Origin: an uncultured Oscillospiraceae bacterium
Lineage (GTDB): Bacteria > Bacillota > Clostridia > Oscillospirales > Oscillospiraceae
DNA: 33,085 bases
Direction: 5' to 3'
NCBI GenBank assembly: GCA_947585425.1
Contig: CANPWZ010000020.1
Location: 1-33,085, forward strand
Shown: one piece after another, positions 15,790-24,174 of the stretch
Numbering within the stretch: position 1 is the stretch's first letter
Layout of the letters: each line of letters begins with the position of its first letter
Translations under genes and position numbers: made by a program
The notes under the pieces: generated by a model
What the model was told of the DNA's origin: nothing
Databases searched by the model: none
What the model saw: the letters and a program-made list of their open reading frames with translations, nothing else

Positions 15790-15803
15790 GGGGGATACCT
15801 CCT

Positions 15804-17321
15804 TTAACACAGCGGCGCCAGGATGCGGAGGATCCCGTCCACCGTCCAGCTCCAGAAGCCGCTCTTCACGTTTTTGCCCAGCTCCATCTGCCGGCACTGC
15901 TCCTGGGTGGCCAAAAAGTCGGCCTTTACGTCCTTCAGCAGGGAGGCGCCGTAGAACAGGGAGTTGTTCTCAAAGTGGAGGAACAGGCTGCGGTAGTCCA
16001 GATTCACGGTGCCCACGGTGCCCACGATGTCGTCCACCACGCAGCCCTTGGCGTGGACGAAGCCGGGGGCGTACTCGTAGATCTTCACCCCGGCCTCCAG
16101 CAGCACGGGGTAAAAGCTGTGGGACATGCGGAACACCAGCGCCTTGTCGGGCACGCCGGGCATGATGATGCGCACGTCCACCCCCCGGCGGGCGGCCCGG
16201 CAGAAGGCGTCCATCAGGGCGTCCCCGGGCATGAGGTAGGGGGTGAAGAACCAGGCGTAGTCTTTGGCCTGGGACAGCAGCTCGATATACAGCTCATTGC
16301 TGGCGGCGCTGGGCCGCAGGGGGGAGTCGTAGTAGCTGAGGAGATAGCCGTCGGCGGGGGCGTCCGGCGCCGGGGCGGGCGGGGCGGCCAGCAGCTCCGC
16401 GGGGATGGGCTCGCCGGAAAAGGCGTTCCAGAACTCGGTGAACATCCGGGCGTAGCCCTCCACCGCCTCGCCGGTGAGGCGGAAGCCGACGTCCTTCCAG
16501 TGGCCGAACTTCACCACTCGGTTGATATACTCGTCCGCCAGGTTGACGCCGCCGCTGAAGGCCACCCTGCCGTCGATAATGAGCATTTTGCGGTGGTCCC
16601 GGTAGTTGACGGTGCCCCGGATGGAGCGCAGGGGGTTGAAGGGGATGCACTGGATGCCTTTGGCGCGCAGCTCCCGCACGTTTTGGCCGGAATAGGTGGA
16701 GATGCTGCCCAGATCGTCGTACATCACCCGCACATCTACGCCCTGGGCGGCCTTTTCCGCCATGATGTCCACCATGGAGTCCCACATGATCCCCCGTTCC
16801 ACGATGAAGTACTCCACGAAGATGTACTTTTCGGCCTTCTTCATCTCCTCCAGCATGGCAGGAAAGAGCAGGTCGCCCAGGGGGTAGTAGACGGCCTCCC
16901 GATTCACATAGAGGGGGCAGCCGGTGAGGGTGTGGAGGTAGCGGAAGGTAGCGGCCATGCGGGGGGCCTCCCGGCCCAGGGCGCCGCAGAGGGCCTCGGT
17001 GTCATCCGTCCCCCCCGGATAGGGCCGGGCGGCGGACAGCCGCTTCTGCAGGGGCCTGGTGGACCGCCGGTTGCCCAGGATCAGGTATAGCAGGGCGCCG
17101 GCGATGGGGAAGGTCAGGATGACCAGCAGCCACAGGATCTTGTAGGTGCCCTCGTCCCGCTTGGTGATGATGAACAGCACCGCCAGCAGGGCGAAAACGG
17201 ACAGGATCAGGTTGATGAGCCCGGCCCAGGGAGCAAGCCAGCGGACCAGCAGAAAGAGCCACAGCAGCTGGAGCAGAACGGCGGGGATCAGGATCAGCAC
17301 ACGGCGGATGACTTTTTTCAT
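15804..17321 (-). CDS. cls: Cardiolipin synthase
   Basis: The 505-residue enzyme joins two phosphatidylglycerols to cardiolipin plus glycerol at the membrane. Two N-terminal membrane helices (about 7-29 and 34-53) and a third hydrophobic stretch (62-82) form the PLDc_N region. Two phospholipase D motifs follow: His243/Lys245/Asp250 (HRKMLIID) and His423/Lys425/Asp430 (HAKGCVVD). The start is ATG 17321 with AAGGAGGT upstream; a possible ATG at 17342 overlaps the previous gene. It lies 22 bases after the helicase-loader gene, in one operon with dnaD. The pairing of replication-initiation proteins with cardiolipin synthesis is notable, since acidic phospholipids influence DnaA activity in other bacteria. 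Confidence 0.93.
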   Translation of the reverse strand: MKKVIRRVLILIPAVLLQLLWLFLLVRWLAPWAGLINLILSVFALLAVLFIITKRDEGTYKILWLLVILTFPIAGALLYLILGNRRSTRPLQKRLSAARPYPGGTDDTEALCGALGREAPRMAATFRYLHTLTGCPLYVNREAVYYPLGDLLFPAMLEEMKKAEKYIFVEYFIVERGIMWDSMVDIMAEKAAQGVDVRVMYDDLGSISTYSGQNVRELRAKGIQCIPFNPLRSIRGTVNYRDHRKMLIIDGRVAFSGGVNLADEYINRVVKFGHWKDVGFRLTGEAVEGYARMFTEFWNAFSGEPIPAELLAAPPAPAPDAPADGYLLSYYDSPLRPSAASNELYIELLSQAKDYAWFFTPYLMPGDALMDAFCRAARRGVDVRIIMPGVPDKALVFRMSHSFYPVLLEAGVKIYEYAPGFVHAKGCVVDDIVGTVGTVNLDYRSLFLHFENNSLFYGASLLKDVKADFLATQEQCRQMELGKNVKSGFWSWTVDGILRILAPLC

Positions 17322-17343
17322 GGGGATACCTCCTTGACGCATG

Positions 17344-18342
17344 TCACTGCGGGCGGCGGAGATCGTCCCCGTAGAAGGTCAACTCCTGATACAGCCCGCC
17401 GATGCGGGAGGTGAGCTGGGGGGTGTACCGGGCGGCGATCTGCTCCATGGACAGGTTGGTGGAGATGATGGTGTGAAGACCGGCCTGGAGGCGGCTGTTC
17501 ACCACCTCGTACAGGGAGGCCTGGGCCAGGGGGGTAGTGAACTCGCTGCCCAGATCGTCCAGGATCAGCAGGTCGCAGCCCAGATAGCGGCGGGCGTCGT
17601 CCCTGGCCTCCCGGCCCTCGTCGGCGTCCCTGGTGAACTTGCGGGTCTCGAAGGCGGCGAACAGGTTGACGGCGGTGTCGTATACCACGGAATGGCCCCG
17701 TGAGGACACCTCCCGGGCGATACAGCCGGACAGGAAGGTCTTGCCTAGGCCGGTGCCGCCGGACAGCAGCAGGTTTTTCAGGGGATAGTCCGGGAACTGC
17801 CGGGCGAAGCCCTCGCACACGGCGACCACCCGTCTCATGTTCTCCCGGGGGGAGCGGCCCTCCCCCTGCCAGGGCCTGTCGCTGTATACGTCCAGCCGCA
17901 GTCTGTCGAAGGACTGCTCTTCCGTCAGGCCCAGCAGGGCGGTGAGGGACTTCATCTGCTCCTCGGCGCAGAGGTCTTTCAGGCAGGCGCACATCTTCCC
18001 GTCCGCCCAGCCGGTATCCCCGCAGAGGGGGCAGTCCGGGGCGTCCTCCAGCTCCGCCGGATCCACCCCCAGCTCCCGCAGCAGGGCGGTCCGCTCCGCC
18101 TGGAGGGACTGGTTCCTTTCCCGGATGGCGGCGATCTCCGGCCCGTCGGGCCGGACGGGCCTGCCGCCGGTGGCCAGCTGGGCCAGGTCGGCCATGGTGC
18201 CCCGCAGGGCCAGATCCAGCGCCCGCAGCCGGGGGCTGCGGGCATATAGCTCCCGCTCCAGGGCGAAGCGGCGGCGCTCCCGGGCCTCCCTCCGCCGGTT
18301 CAGCCGGGTCACCGCCCGCTGGGTCACGCCGGGCTCATACAT
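17344..18342 (-). CDS. DnaI/DnaC-like helicase loader ATPase
   Basis: The 332-residue AAA+ protein has Walker A GGTGLGKT (195-202) and Walker B LLILDD (about 258-263) with the IstB/DnaC-type context (LGSEFTTPLAQASLYEVVNSRL). A cysteine cluster at Cys104, Cys107, Cys118 and Cys120 (CPLCGDTG) is the zinc motif seen in Firmicutes DnaI-type loaders. The N-terminal 100 residues are helical and charged. The protein probably loads the replicative helicase together with the DnaD-domain protein encoded 6 bases upstream. The start ATG 18342 uses AAGGGGA inside the end of dnaD as its ribosome site. An IstB transposition helper is the main alternative, but no transposase is present and dnaD is adjacent. 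Confidence 0.85.
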   Translation of the reverse strand: MYEPGVTQRAVTRLNRRREARERRRFALERELYARSPRLRALDLALRGTMADLAQLATGGRPVRPDGPEIAAIRERNQSLQAERTALLRELGVDPAELEDAPDCPLCGDTGWADGKMCACLKDLCAEEQMKSLTALLGLTEEQSFDRLRLDVYSDRPWQGEGRSPRENMRRVVAVCEGFARQFPDYPLKNLLLSGGTGLGKTFLSGCIAREVSSRGHSVVYDTAVNLFAAFETRKFTRDADEGREARDDARRYLGCDLLILDDLGSEFTTPLAQASLYEVVNSRLQAGLHTIISTNLSMEQIAARYTPQLTSRIGGLYQELTFYGDDLRRPQ

Positions 18343-18348
18343 AGGCGC

Positions 18349-19326
18349 TCAGTCCCCTTTCTTCTGCTGCTGTTCCAAAAATCGGTCCAGCCAGTCGTCG
18401 TTCTTTTTGATGCGCTCCCGGCTGGGCTGGAAGTCGGCGGGGCCGGCCCGGCCCGGCCTGCTCTCCTGCCGTTTGGGGGGCTTGTCCCCCGCCTTTACTT
18501 GCTCCGGGGTGCGCCAGCCGGCCTGCTGCCAGCGCTCTAAAATGCGGTTCATGTAGGGCCAGTTCATGCCGCCCTTCTGGTACACGGTGCGCTCATAGGC
18601 CAGGCGGATGAGTTCGTCGCTGTGGCCGGCCTCCACCCATTGGGCGATGAACTCCCGCTCCTTTTCCACGGCGGGGCGGCGCTCCGTCACCCCCACCGCC
18701 GACAGGACGGCCTGTTCCCGGCGGTCGATCCGCTCCTGGAGCCGGAGATACTCCTCCGCCCGCTCCATCGTGTCCAGTCCCAGCCGCGTCCAGCGGAAGC
18801 CCTCCCGCTGGACGCGGGGCATCCGGGGCAGATAGCCGGGGCTGCCCCGCTGCCGCCGTTCCTCCCGGATCACGAAGGCCGTCATGGTGAGGATCACCTC
18901 GGAGGGGAGGGCCAGGTAGTCGTATAACGTGTACAGGCACTTCAAATCGTTGTCGGTGAACACCCGGCCCAGGGCCCGCTCCATCTCCCGATAGAGGGAC
19001 TGGAAGTCCGGCTCCCGCTCCAGAGCCGCGTTCACCTCGCTCCGGGTGTACTCGGGGGAGGAGGCGCTCTCCGGGCCCGGGACCTGGGGGGCGGAGGCGG
19101 CGCTGCCGCCGCTTTGGGCCAGACCCAGGGCGGACAGCCGCCGCAGGGCCCGGTCGAACCGGGGCGCGTCCCATCGGAGGGCGGCCGCGGCCTTTTCCTC
19201 GTCTCCGCCCCGCTCCAGCAGGGCCAGGTACAGGAGGGCGCCGTCCCCGTCGCCGGCCTCCACCAGCCGCCGGGCGGCCTGGGCCGACATGGACAGTATC
19301 TCGTTGGGCAGCAGCAGAGCCGCCAT
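18349..19326 (-). CDS. DnaD-domain replication protein
   Basis: The 325-residue protein has a short winged-helix-like N-terminal region (about 1-75, with the DEEKAAAALRWD module resembling a winged-helix reader). A variable linker is followed by two DnaD/DnaB-like helical domains: LEREPDFQSLYREMERALGRVFTDNDLK (about 100-130), and near the end YERTVYQKGGMNWPYMNRILERW, the YxxxIxxW-type motif of this family. The C-terminus is basic. DnaD proteins remodel DNA at oriC and recruit the helicase-loader complex, consistent with the next gene. It is first in the operon, with a promoter at 19363-19391 and a GGAGAGGAGGG ribosome site. Confidence 0.88.
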   Translation of the reverse strand: MAALLLPNEILSMSAQAARRLVEAGDGDGALLYLALLERGGDEEKAAAALRWDAPRFDRALRRLSALGLAQSGGSAASAPQVPGPESASSPEYTRSEVNAALEREPDFQSLYREMERALGRVFTDNDLKCLYTLYDYLALPSEVILTMTAFVIREERRQRGSPGYLPRMPRVQREGFRWTRLGLDTMERAEEYLRLQERIDRREQAVLSAVGVTERRPAVEKEREFIAQWVEAGHSDELIRLAYERTVYQKGGMNWPYMNRILERWQQAGWRTPEQVKAGDKPPKRQESRPGRAGPADFQPSRERIKKNDDWLDRFLEQQQKKGD

Positions 19327-19362
19327 GGGGATCGCCCTCCTCTCCTCAAAGCTGTAGAATCT

Positions 19363-19391
19363 ATTTTACATGATTGAGGGGGAAATGGCAA
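19363..19391 (-). promoter_or_regulatory. Promoter of the dnaD operon
   Basis: On the minus strand TTGCCA (19391-19386), a 17-base spacer and TAAAAT (19368-19363) lie 37 bases before the dnaD start. The -10 region shares the 12-base string ATGTAAAATAGA with the divergent lysozyme promoter. Confidence 0.8.
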
Positions 19392-19437
19392 GAGGGCGGC
19401 GCAAATTGTAAATTTTCTGCGAGGCGGAAAATAGGGG

Positions 19438-19466
19438 TTGTCATAACGGGGCGAATTATGTAAAAT
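19438..19466 (+). promoter_or_regulatory. Promoter of the SLH-GH25 lysozyme gene
   Basis: TTGTCA (19438-19443), a 17-base spacer and TAAAAT (19461-19466) precede the gene by 38 bases. GAAAGGAG at 19490 is the ribosome site. The box is embedded in ATGTAAAATAGA (19458-19469), an inverted copy of the string at 19360-19371. Confidence 0.8.
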
Positions 19467-19504
19467 AGAGAGGAAACAATGTCCATCCAGGAAAGGAGAC
19501 CGCT

Positions 19505-20821
19505 ATGAAAAGACGCATCCTCCCGCTGCTGCTGGCCGCCGTTCTGCTGCTGAGCTGCGCTCCCGCCGCGGCCGGCAGCGCCCCTGTGACATCCCCCTTC
19601 AGCGACGTGCCCGAGAATATGTGGTGTTACCCCTACGTGCTGGATCTGTACCAGAAGGGGATCGTCCGGGGCGTTGGGAACGACATCTTCTGCCCGGACG
19701 GCCTGGTGACCTGGGGCCAGGCGTTCAAGCTGATCCTGGGCGCCGTCGGCGTTACGGCCGACGAGTCGGAAAACAACGGCAGCTGGGCCGACGTCTACAT
19801 CCAACCCGCCATCTCCAACCGGCTGGTGGACTCCTTCCGCGCGGCCAATCTGGAAAAGACCCCCACCCGTTTACAGATCGCGCGTATGGTGGCCCGCGCC
19901 CTGGATCTGACTTCTATCTCCGGCGAGTCCCCCTATGTCGACTGCGATAACGGCTATGTGACGGAGCTGGATGAAAAGGGCATCATGGAGGGCGTCGTGG
20001 TGGACGGCCAGCGGTATTTCTACCCCGACGCGGGCATGACCCGGGCGGAGATCACCACCACCATCTGGCGGATGATGAACGTGAACTACACCCAGGGGAT
20101 GCAGCGGGCGGGAAGCTGGTGGGTGGACCTGCTGGACGAGGTGGAGGCCTCCCCCTTTACCAGAGACCAGTTCTCCCTGGATGAGAACGGCCGGATGCAG
20201 TACAGCGGCGGCTATTACGCCCTGGGCGTCGACGTGTCCCGGCACAAGGAGACCATCGACTGGGAGGCGGTGAAGGCGGACGGCATCGACTTCGCCATCA
20301 TCCGCTGCGGCGCGCGGTATCTCCAGAGCGGCACCATCTTTGAGGATGGAAACTATCGGAAGAATATCGAGGGCGCCCTGGCCGCCGGGCTGGACGTGGG
20401 CGTGTACTTCTTCTCCCAGGCCCTGAACGCGGAGGAGGGGCTGGAAGAGGCGGAGTATGTGCTGGATCTGATCGACGGGTACGATGTGACCTACCCGGTG
20501 GTATGTGACTGGGAGTCTCTCGGCGGCTCCACAGGCCGGACCTGGAGCAGCGAGGTGGAGGACACCACCGCCGGCATCGCCGCCTTCTGTGAGCGGATCC
20601 GGGAGGCGGGCTACACCCCCATGATCTACTTCAACAAGGCCTGGGGCATGACCCGGATGGATCTGCGGGAGCTTGACCAGTATGACTTCTGGTTCGCCGA
20701 ATACACCAAATATCCCTCCTGCCCCTACAACTTCCAGATGTGGCAGTATTCCAGCAGCGGCAAGGTGGCGGGCATCCGCTCGGACACCGACATGGACATC
20801 TGCTTCGTGCCCTACAACTGA
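19505..20821 (+). CDS. Secreted SLH-domain GH25 lysozyme
   Basis: The 438-residue exported protein starts with a signal peptide (MKRR plus a Leu-rich core). LLSC ending at Cys18 could be a weak lipobox, and AAAGSA gives an alternative signal peptidase I site. Three SLH-like segments follow: FSDVPENMWCYPYV (about 32-83), WADVYIQPAISNRLVD (94-135) and YVDCDNGYVTELDEKGI (144-192, with MTRAEITTTIWRMM). SLH domains bind pyruvylated wall polymers. From about 238 a glycoside hydrolase 25 domain (GVDVSRHKETIDWEAVK) carries the acidic residues Asp243 and Asp335/Glu337 (CDWES) of the muramidase active site. It probably cleaves the MurNAc-GlcNAc bond while anchored to the wall. It ends at the shared terminator 20831-20870. 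Confidence 0.88.
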   Translation: MKRRILPLLLAAVLLLSCAPAAAGSAPVTSPFSDVPENMWCYPYVLDLYQKGIVRGVGNDIFCPDGLVTWGQAFKLILGAVGVTADESENNGSWADVYIQPAISNRLVDSFRAANLEKTPTRLQIARMVARALDLTSISGESPYVDCDNGYVTELDEKGIMEGVVVDGQRYFYPDAGMTRAEITTTIWRMMNVNYTQGMQRAGSWWVDLLDEVEASPFTRDQFSLDENGRMQYSGGYYALGVDVSRHKETIDWEAVKADGIDFAIIRCGARYLQSGTIFEDGNYRKNIEGALAAGLDVGVYFFSQALNAEEGLEEAEYVLDLIDGYDVTYPVVCDWESLGGSTGRTWSSEVEDTTAGIAAFCERIREAGYTPMIYFNKAWGMTRMDLRELDQYDFWFAEYTKYPSCPYNFQMWQYSSSGKVAGIRSDTDMDICFVPYN

Positions 20822-20830
20822 CTCACAGGA

Positions 20831-20870
20831 AAAGCGCCCCGTCCGAACCCGGACGGGGCGCTTTGTGTTT
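20831..20870. terminator. Bidirectional terminator between lysozyme and nucleoside kinase genes
   Basis: A perfect 15-bp stem (20831-20845 with 20850-20864) closes an AACC loop. On the plus strand the 3' arm ends CTTT and continues GTGTTTT; on the minus strand it ends CTTT followed by TCCTG. It separates two convergent genes and very likely ends transcription from both sides. Confidence 0.93.
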
Positions 20871-21788
20871 TCAGCCGATGAACTCGTGGAGCAGGGAGTC
20901 GGGGGGCACCAGCTTGGGGTCGATGGGATCGAAGAGGTCGAAGGCGGCCACCATTTCCAGCAGCTCACGCCGGCGGGGGTTGTCCTCGGGCACGGCGGAC
21001 ATGATGGGCCTGGCGTAGGAGGCCATCACCGACACCTCGTAGGCCAGGGAGGAGTCCAGCTTGATGTGGGCGGTGTCTTTGTAAGGGGAGATATACAGCT
21101 TCTCTCCCCGGCGGACGTTGCCCCACATCTCCAGAGTCCCGGCCACGTCGGTCCCCCGGTAGTTGTAGTCCCGGACGGCCCGGCGGGTCAGCCGCAGCCA
21201 GGTGGCCTTGAACACCGTTTTGTCCCCGTCTTTCACGTCGCTCCGGGCGGAGATATAGAGCCGGGCGGCCTCCGGGTGGCGGCTGGTGAGCTCGGTGTTC
21301 AGGGCGTGGATCCCCTCGAAGATGGCCACCTCGTCGGGGCCCACCTTCAGGGGAGTGCCCTTGCTGTCGTTGCGCATCTGGCGGGCGAACTCGAAGTGGG
21401 GCACCAGCACCCACTCCCCCCTGGCCAGCTTCTCAAAGTGCTCGTCCAGCAGGTCCAGGTCCATCATCTTCGGGGACTCGTAGTCAATGGAGCCGTCGGG
21501 GGTGCGGGGGGCGGTCCGGGGGTTCTGATGGACGAAATAGTCGTCCATGGACACGGCGTAGGTGCCGATGCCCCGGCGCTCCAGCTCTTCCCGGAGCTTG
21601 TGGGCGGTGGTGGTCTTGCCGGAGCCGGAGGGGCCGGACAGCAGCACCACCGGGCTCTTCGCGCGGTTCTCCACGATCCTGTCCGCGCACCGGGCGATGG
21701 CGTCCTGATAGCGGGCGTCGCACTCCTCCATGAAGCCTTTGACGTCCCGGCGGACGGCCTCGTTGATGTCAGTCAGCTGATATGCCAT
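20871..21788 (-). CDS. Uridine kinase-like nucleoside kinase
   Basis: The 305-residue protein belongs to the phosphoribulokinase/uridine kinase family. It shows Walker A GPSGSGKTT (about 52-60), SMDDYF (about 80-85, the acidic pair of the active site), PHFEF and EGIHALN, the analogue of EGI in uridine kinases. Udk phosphorylates uridine and cytidine using ATP or GTP. At 305 residues it is longer than classic Udk (about 210), with an N-terminal extension of about 45 residues and a longer C-terminal part; this long form is found in Clostridia next to mutL or other housekeeping genes. It is last in the nine-gene operon, 10 bases after mutL, with its AAGGAGT site at the mutL stop. Confidence 0.85.
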   Translation of the reverse strand: MAYQLTDINEAVRRDVKGFMEECDARYQDAIARCADRIVENRAKSPVVLLSGPSGSGKTTTAHKLREELERRGIGTYAVSMDDYFVHQNPRTAPRTPDGSIDYESPKMMDLDLLDEHFEKLARGEWVLVPHFEFARQMRNDSKGTPLKVGPDEVAIFEGIHALNTELTSRHPEAARLYISARSDVKDGDKTVFKATWLRLTRRAVRDYNYRGTDVAGTLEMWGNVRRGEKLYISPYKDTAHIKLDSSLAYEVSVMASYARPIMSAVPEDNPRRRELLEMVAAFDLFDPIDPKLVPPDSLLHEFIG

Positions 21789-21798
21789 AAAAAACTCC

Positions 21799-23718
21799 TT
21801 ATGCGCGCTTGAATTGCTTTTCCAGCTGCTTTTTGGTCAGCTCGATGGCCACCGGCCGGCCGTGGGGGCAGTATTTCACTTCCCCGCTCATGACCATCCG
21901 GGCCACCTCCTCCAGCTCCTCCTGCCCGGAGCGCCAGCCCCCCTTGATGGCCGCCTTGCAGGCCATGGTGTGGAGCAGCTCGTCCCGGACGCCGGAGGGG
22001 TCGGCGGCGCCCGTCACCCGCAGCCGCCGGGCCAGCTCCAGCAGGGCGGACTCGATGTCCCCCGCCTCCAGATAGTCGGGGGCGGAGCGCACCGCCAGGG
22101 CGTTTGAGCCGAACTCCTCCAGCTCGAAGCCGAACCGGGACAGCAGCGCCGTCTGCTCCAGCAGCAGGGCCCGTTCCTCCGGGGCGGGGGTAAAGGCGAG
22201 GGGGGTCAGCAGCTCCTGGACCATGGGCTTGTAGTCCGCCGCCTTGAGCCTGTCGAAGTTGGCCCGCTCGTGGGCGGCGTGCTTGTCGATGAGAAATGCC
22301 TTCTCTCCCTGTTCCACCAGCACATAGGTGCGGAACAGCTCTCCCCGGACCACCCAGGGCTCCTCCTCGGCTGCGGGCTCAGGAGAGGGAGTGGGTTTGG
22401 GTCCCGGCGCGGGGACGGGGAGCTCGGGCTGAGGCGCGGCCCGCTTGGGCGCGGGCTCGTCCACGGGCAGAGGCTTCACCCGGCGGAAGGGGGTGGGGCT
22501 CACCGCTGTGGGCCGCTGAGGGGCCGGGCCGGCCCCCGCCTTGTACTCCTCCACCGTCATCCGCTCCCCCATCGGGGACCTGGGGGCGGTGTAGTCGTGG
22601 AGGGGCAGAACGGACTGCCTTTGCGCCGGGACGGCGGGGCCGTGGCCCATGGGCAGCGGCAGCTTTGTCTGGTGGGGGGTGACGGCGTCCTCCCCCTTTG
22701 GGGCGGAGAGAGACGCCTGGGGGCGGGTGCGGTCCCGGTCCAGGGCGGAGAGTACCGCGCAGTACACGGCGGTGAATACCGACTGCTCCTTTTGGAACTT
22801 TACCTCCGTCTTGGCCGGGTGGACGTTCACATCCACCTCCGAGGGCCGGAGGGTCAGGTGGATGACACAGGCGGGGAATTTGCCCACCATCTTCTGATTC
22901 TTGTAGGCCTCCTCCACCGCGGCGGTCATGACCCGGCTCTTGATATACCGGCCGTTGACGAAAAAGTGCTGATAGCCCCGGCTGCCCCGGCAGCAGGTGG
23001 GCAGGGAGGTGAAGCCGGACACGGCCATCCCCTCGCCGGAGCCGGTCACCGGCAGGAGACCCAGGGCGATGTCCCGGCCCAGCACGGCGTAGACGGCGCT
23101 CTTCAGCTGTCCGTCCCCGGGGGTGAGCAGCTCCTGCTTCCCGTCCCGGAGGAACTTGACGGACAGCTCCGGGTGGGACAGGGCGATCCGCTGGACCGCC
23201 GCGAACACGGCGGCCCCCTCGGAGGCGTCCTTCTTCATGAATTTTAACCGGGCGGGGGTGTTGTAAAACAGGTCCCGGACGGAGATGGCGGTCCCCTTGG
23301 GGCAGCCCGCCTCCTCCTGGGAGGTGACCACCCCGGCCTCCAGGGTCAGGACGGTGCCCAGGGCCTCGTCCTCGGTGCGGGTGCGCAGCTCCACCAGGGA
23401 CACCGCCGAGATGGCGGCCAGAGCCTCCCCCCGGAACCCCAGGGTGCCGATGGCCTCCAGGTCGTATTCGGTGGCGATCTTGGAGGTGGCGTGGCGGAGG
23501 AAGGCGGTGGCGGCCTGATCGGCCGGGATGCCGCAGCCGTCGTCGCTCACCCGGATGAGGCTCATCCCCCCGTGGACGATCTCCACCGTCACCGCCGCGG
23601 CTCCGGCGTCGATGGCGTTCTCCATCAGCTCTTTTACCACCGAGGCGGGGCGCTCCACCACCTCGCCGGCGGCGATGAGGTCGGCCACATGGGGGTCAAG
23701 CTGTCTGATGACGGGCAT
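21799..23718 (-). CDS. mutL: DNA mismatch repair protein MutL (endonuclease type)
   Basis: The 639-residue protein has the GHKL ATPase domain with VVKELMENAIDAGA (Glu30, Asn34), DDGCGI and GFRGEAL, followed by the transducer domain (FVNGRYIKSR, EVDVNVHPAKTEVKF). A proline-rich linker runs from about 340 to 460. The C-terminal domain carries the metal site of nicking MutLs: DKHAAHERANFD (consensus DQHAxxExxxxE, with Asp as the last residue here), ACKAAIKGG and CPHGRP. Strand choice is thus probably by nicking, as in bacteria without MutH. The start is ATG 23718, 7 bases after GGAGG; the ATG at 23724 is only one base from that site and overlaps the dtd stop. It lies in one operon with mutS. Confidence 0.95.
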   Translation of the reverse strand: MPVIRQLDPHVADLIAAGEVVERPASVVKELMENAIDAGAAAVTVEIVHGGMSLIRVSDDGCGIPADQAATAFLRHATSKIATEYDLEAIGTLGFRGEALAAISAVSLVELRTRTEDEALGTVLTLEAGVVTSQEEAGCPKGTAISVRDLFYNTPARLKFMKKDASEGAAVFAAVQRIALSHPELSVKFLRDGKQELLTPGDGQLKSAVYAVLGRDIALGLLPVTGSGEGMAVSGFTSLPTCCRGSRGYQHFFVNGRYIKSRVMTAAVEEAYKNQKMVGKFPACVIHLTLRPSEVDVNVHPAKTEVKFQKEQSVFTAVYCAVLSALDRDRTRPQASLSAPKGEDAVTPHQTKLPLPMGHGPAVPAQRQSVLPLHDYTAPRSPMGERMTVEEYKAGAGPAPQRPTAVSPTPFRRVKPLPVDEPAPKRAAPQPELPVPAPGPKPTPSPEPAAEEEPWVVRGELFRTYVLVEQGEKAFLIDKHAAHERANFDRLKAADYKPMVQELLTPLAFTPAPEERALLLEQTALLSRFGFELEEFGSNALAVRSAPDYLEAGDIESALLELARRLRVTGAADPSGVRDELLHTMACKAAIKGGWRSGQEELEEVARMVMSGEVKYCPHGRPVAIELTKKQLEKQFKRA

Positions 23719-23720
23719 GG

Positions 23721-24155
23721 TCATACCTCCAATAAAATGGTCACGGGGCCGTCGTTCTGGGAGAACACCTGCATATCCGCCCCGAACTCCCCGTGCTCCA
23801 CGGGGAACCCCCGCCGGCGGCACTGGTCCATGAACCGCTCATACAGCGGGACGGCCACATCGGGCTTTGCGGCGTGGGAGAATCCCGGCCGCCGGGAGGA
23901 CGTGTCGGCGTAAAGGGTGAACTGGCTCACCGCCAGGATGGAGCCCCCTGCGGCGGCCAGATTGAGGTTCATCTTCTCGTTCTCGTCCTCAAAAATGCGG
24001 AGGCCGCAGACCTTGTCGGCCATCTTGTCGGCCTGGGCCTCGGTGTCGTCGGGGCCCACCCCCAGCAGCACCAGCAGCCCCCGGCCGATCTGGCCGTTGA
24101 TCCTGCCGTCGATCTCCACACGGGCGTTTTTCACCCTTGTCACTACCGCGCGCAT
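23721..24155 (-). CDS. dtd: D-aminoacyl-tRNA deacylase
   Basis: The 144-residue protein hydrolyses D-amino acids mis-charged on tRNA and also Gly from tRNA-Ala. Length is typical. The catalytic SQFTLYAD (about 77-84) and the cross-subunit Gly-cisPro motif NDGPVTI near the C-terminus are intact. The start ATG 24155 has AGGAGGAT upstream, 19 bases after mnmE. The stop codon TGA overlaps an ATG, but mutL probably starts at the next ATG, 2 bases beyond the stop. Confidence 0.95.
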   Translation of the reverse strand: MRAVVTRVKNARVEIDGRINGQIGRGLLVLLGVGPDDTEAQADKMADKVCGLRIFEDENEKMNLNLAAAGGSILAVSQFTLYADTSSRRPGFSHAAKPDVAVPLYERFMDQCRRRGFPVEHGEFGADMQVFSQNDGPVTILLEV

Positions 24156-24174
24156 GGCGTATCCTCCTCTCGCG

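Noticed and set aside
17344-18342. IstB-type transposon helper ATPase.
   Set aside because: No transposase, terminal repeats or target duplication are visible, and the gene follows dnaD and has a DnaI-like zinc motif.
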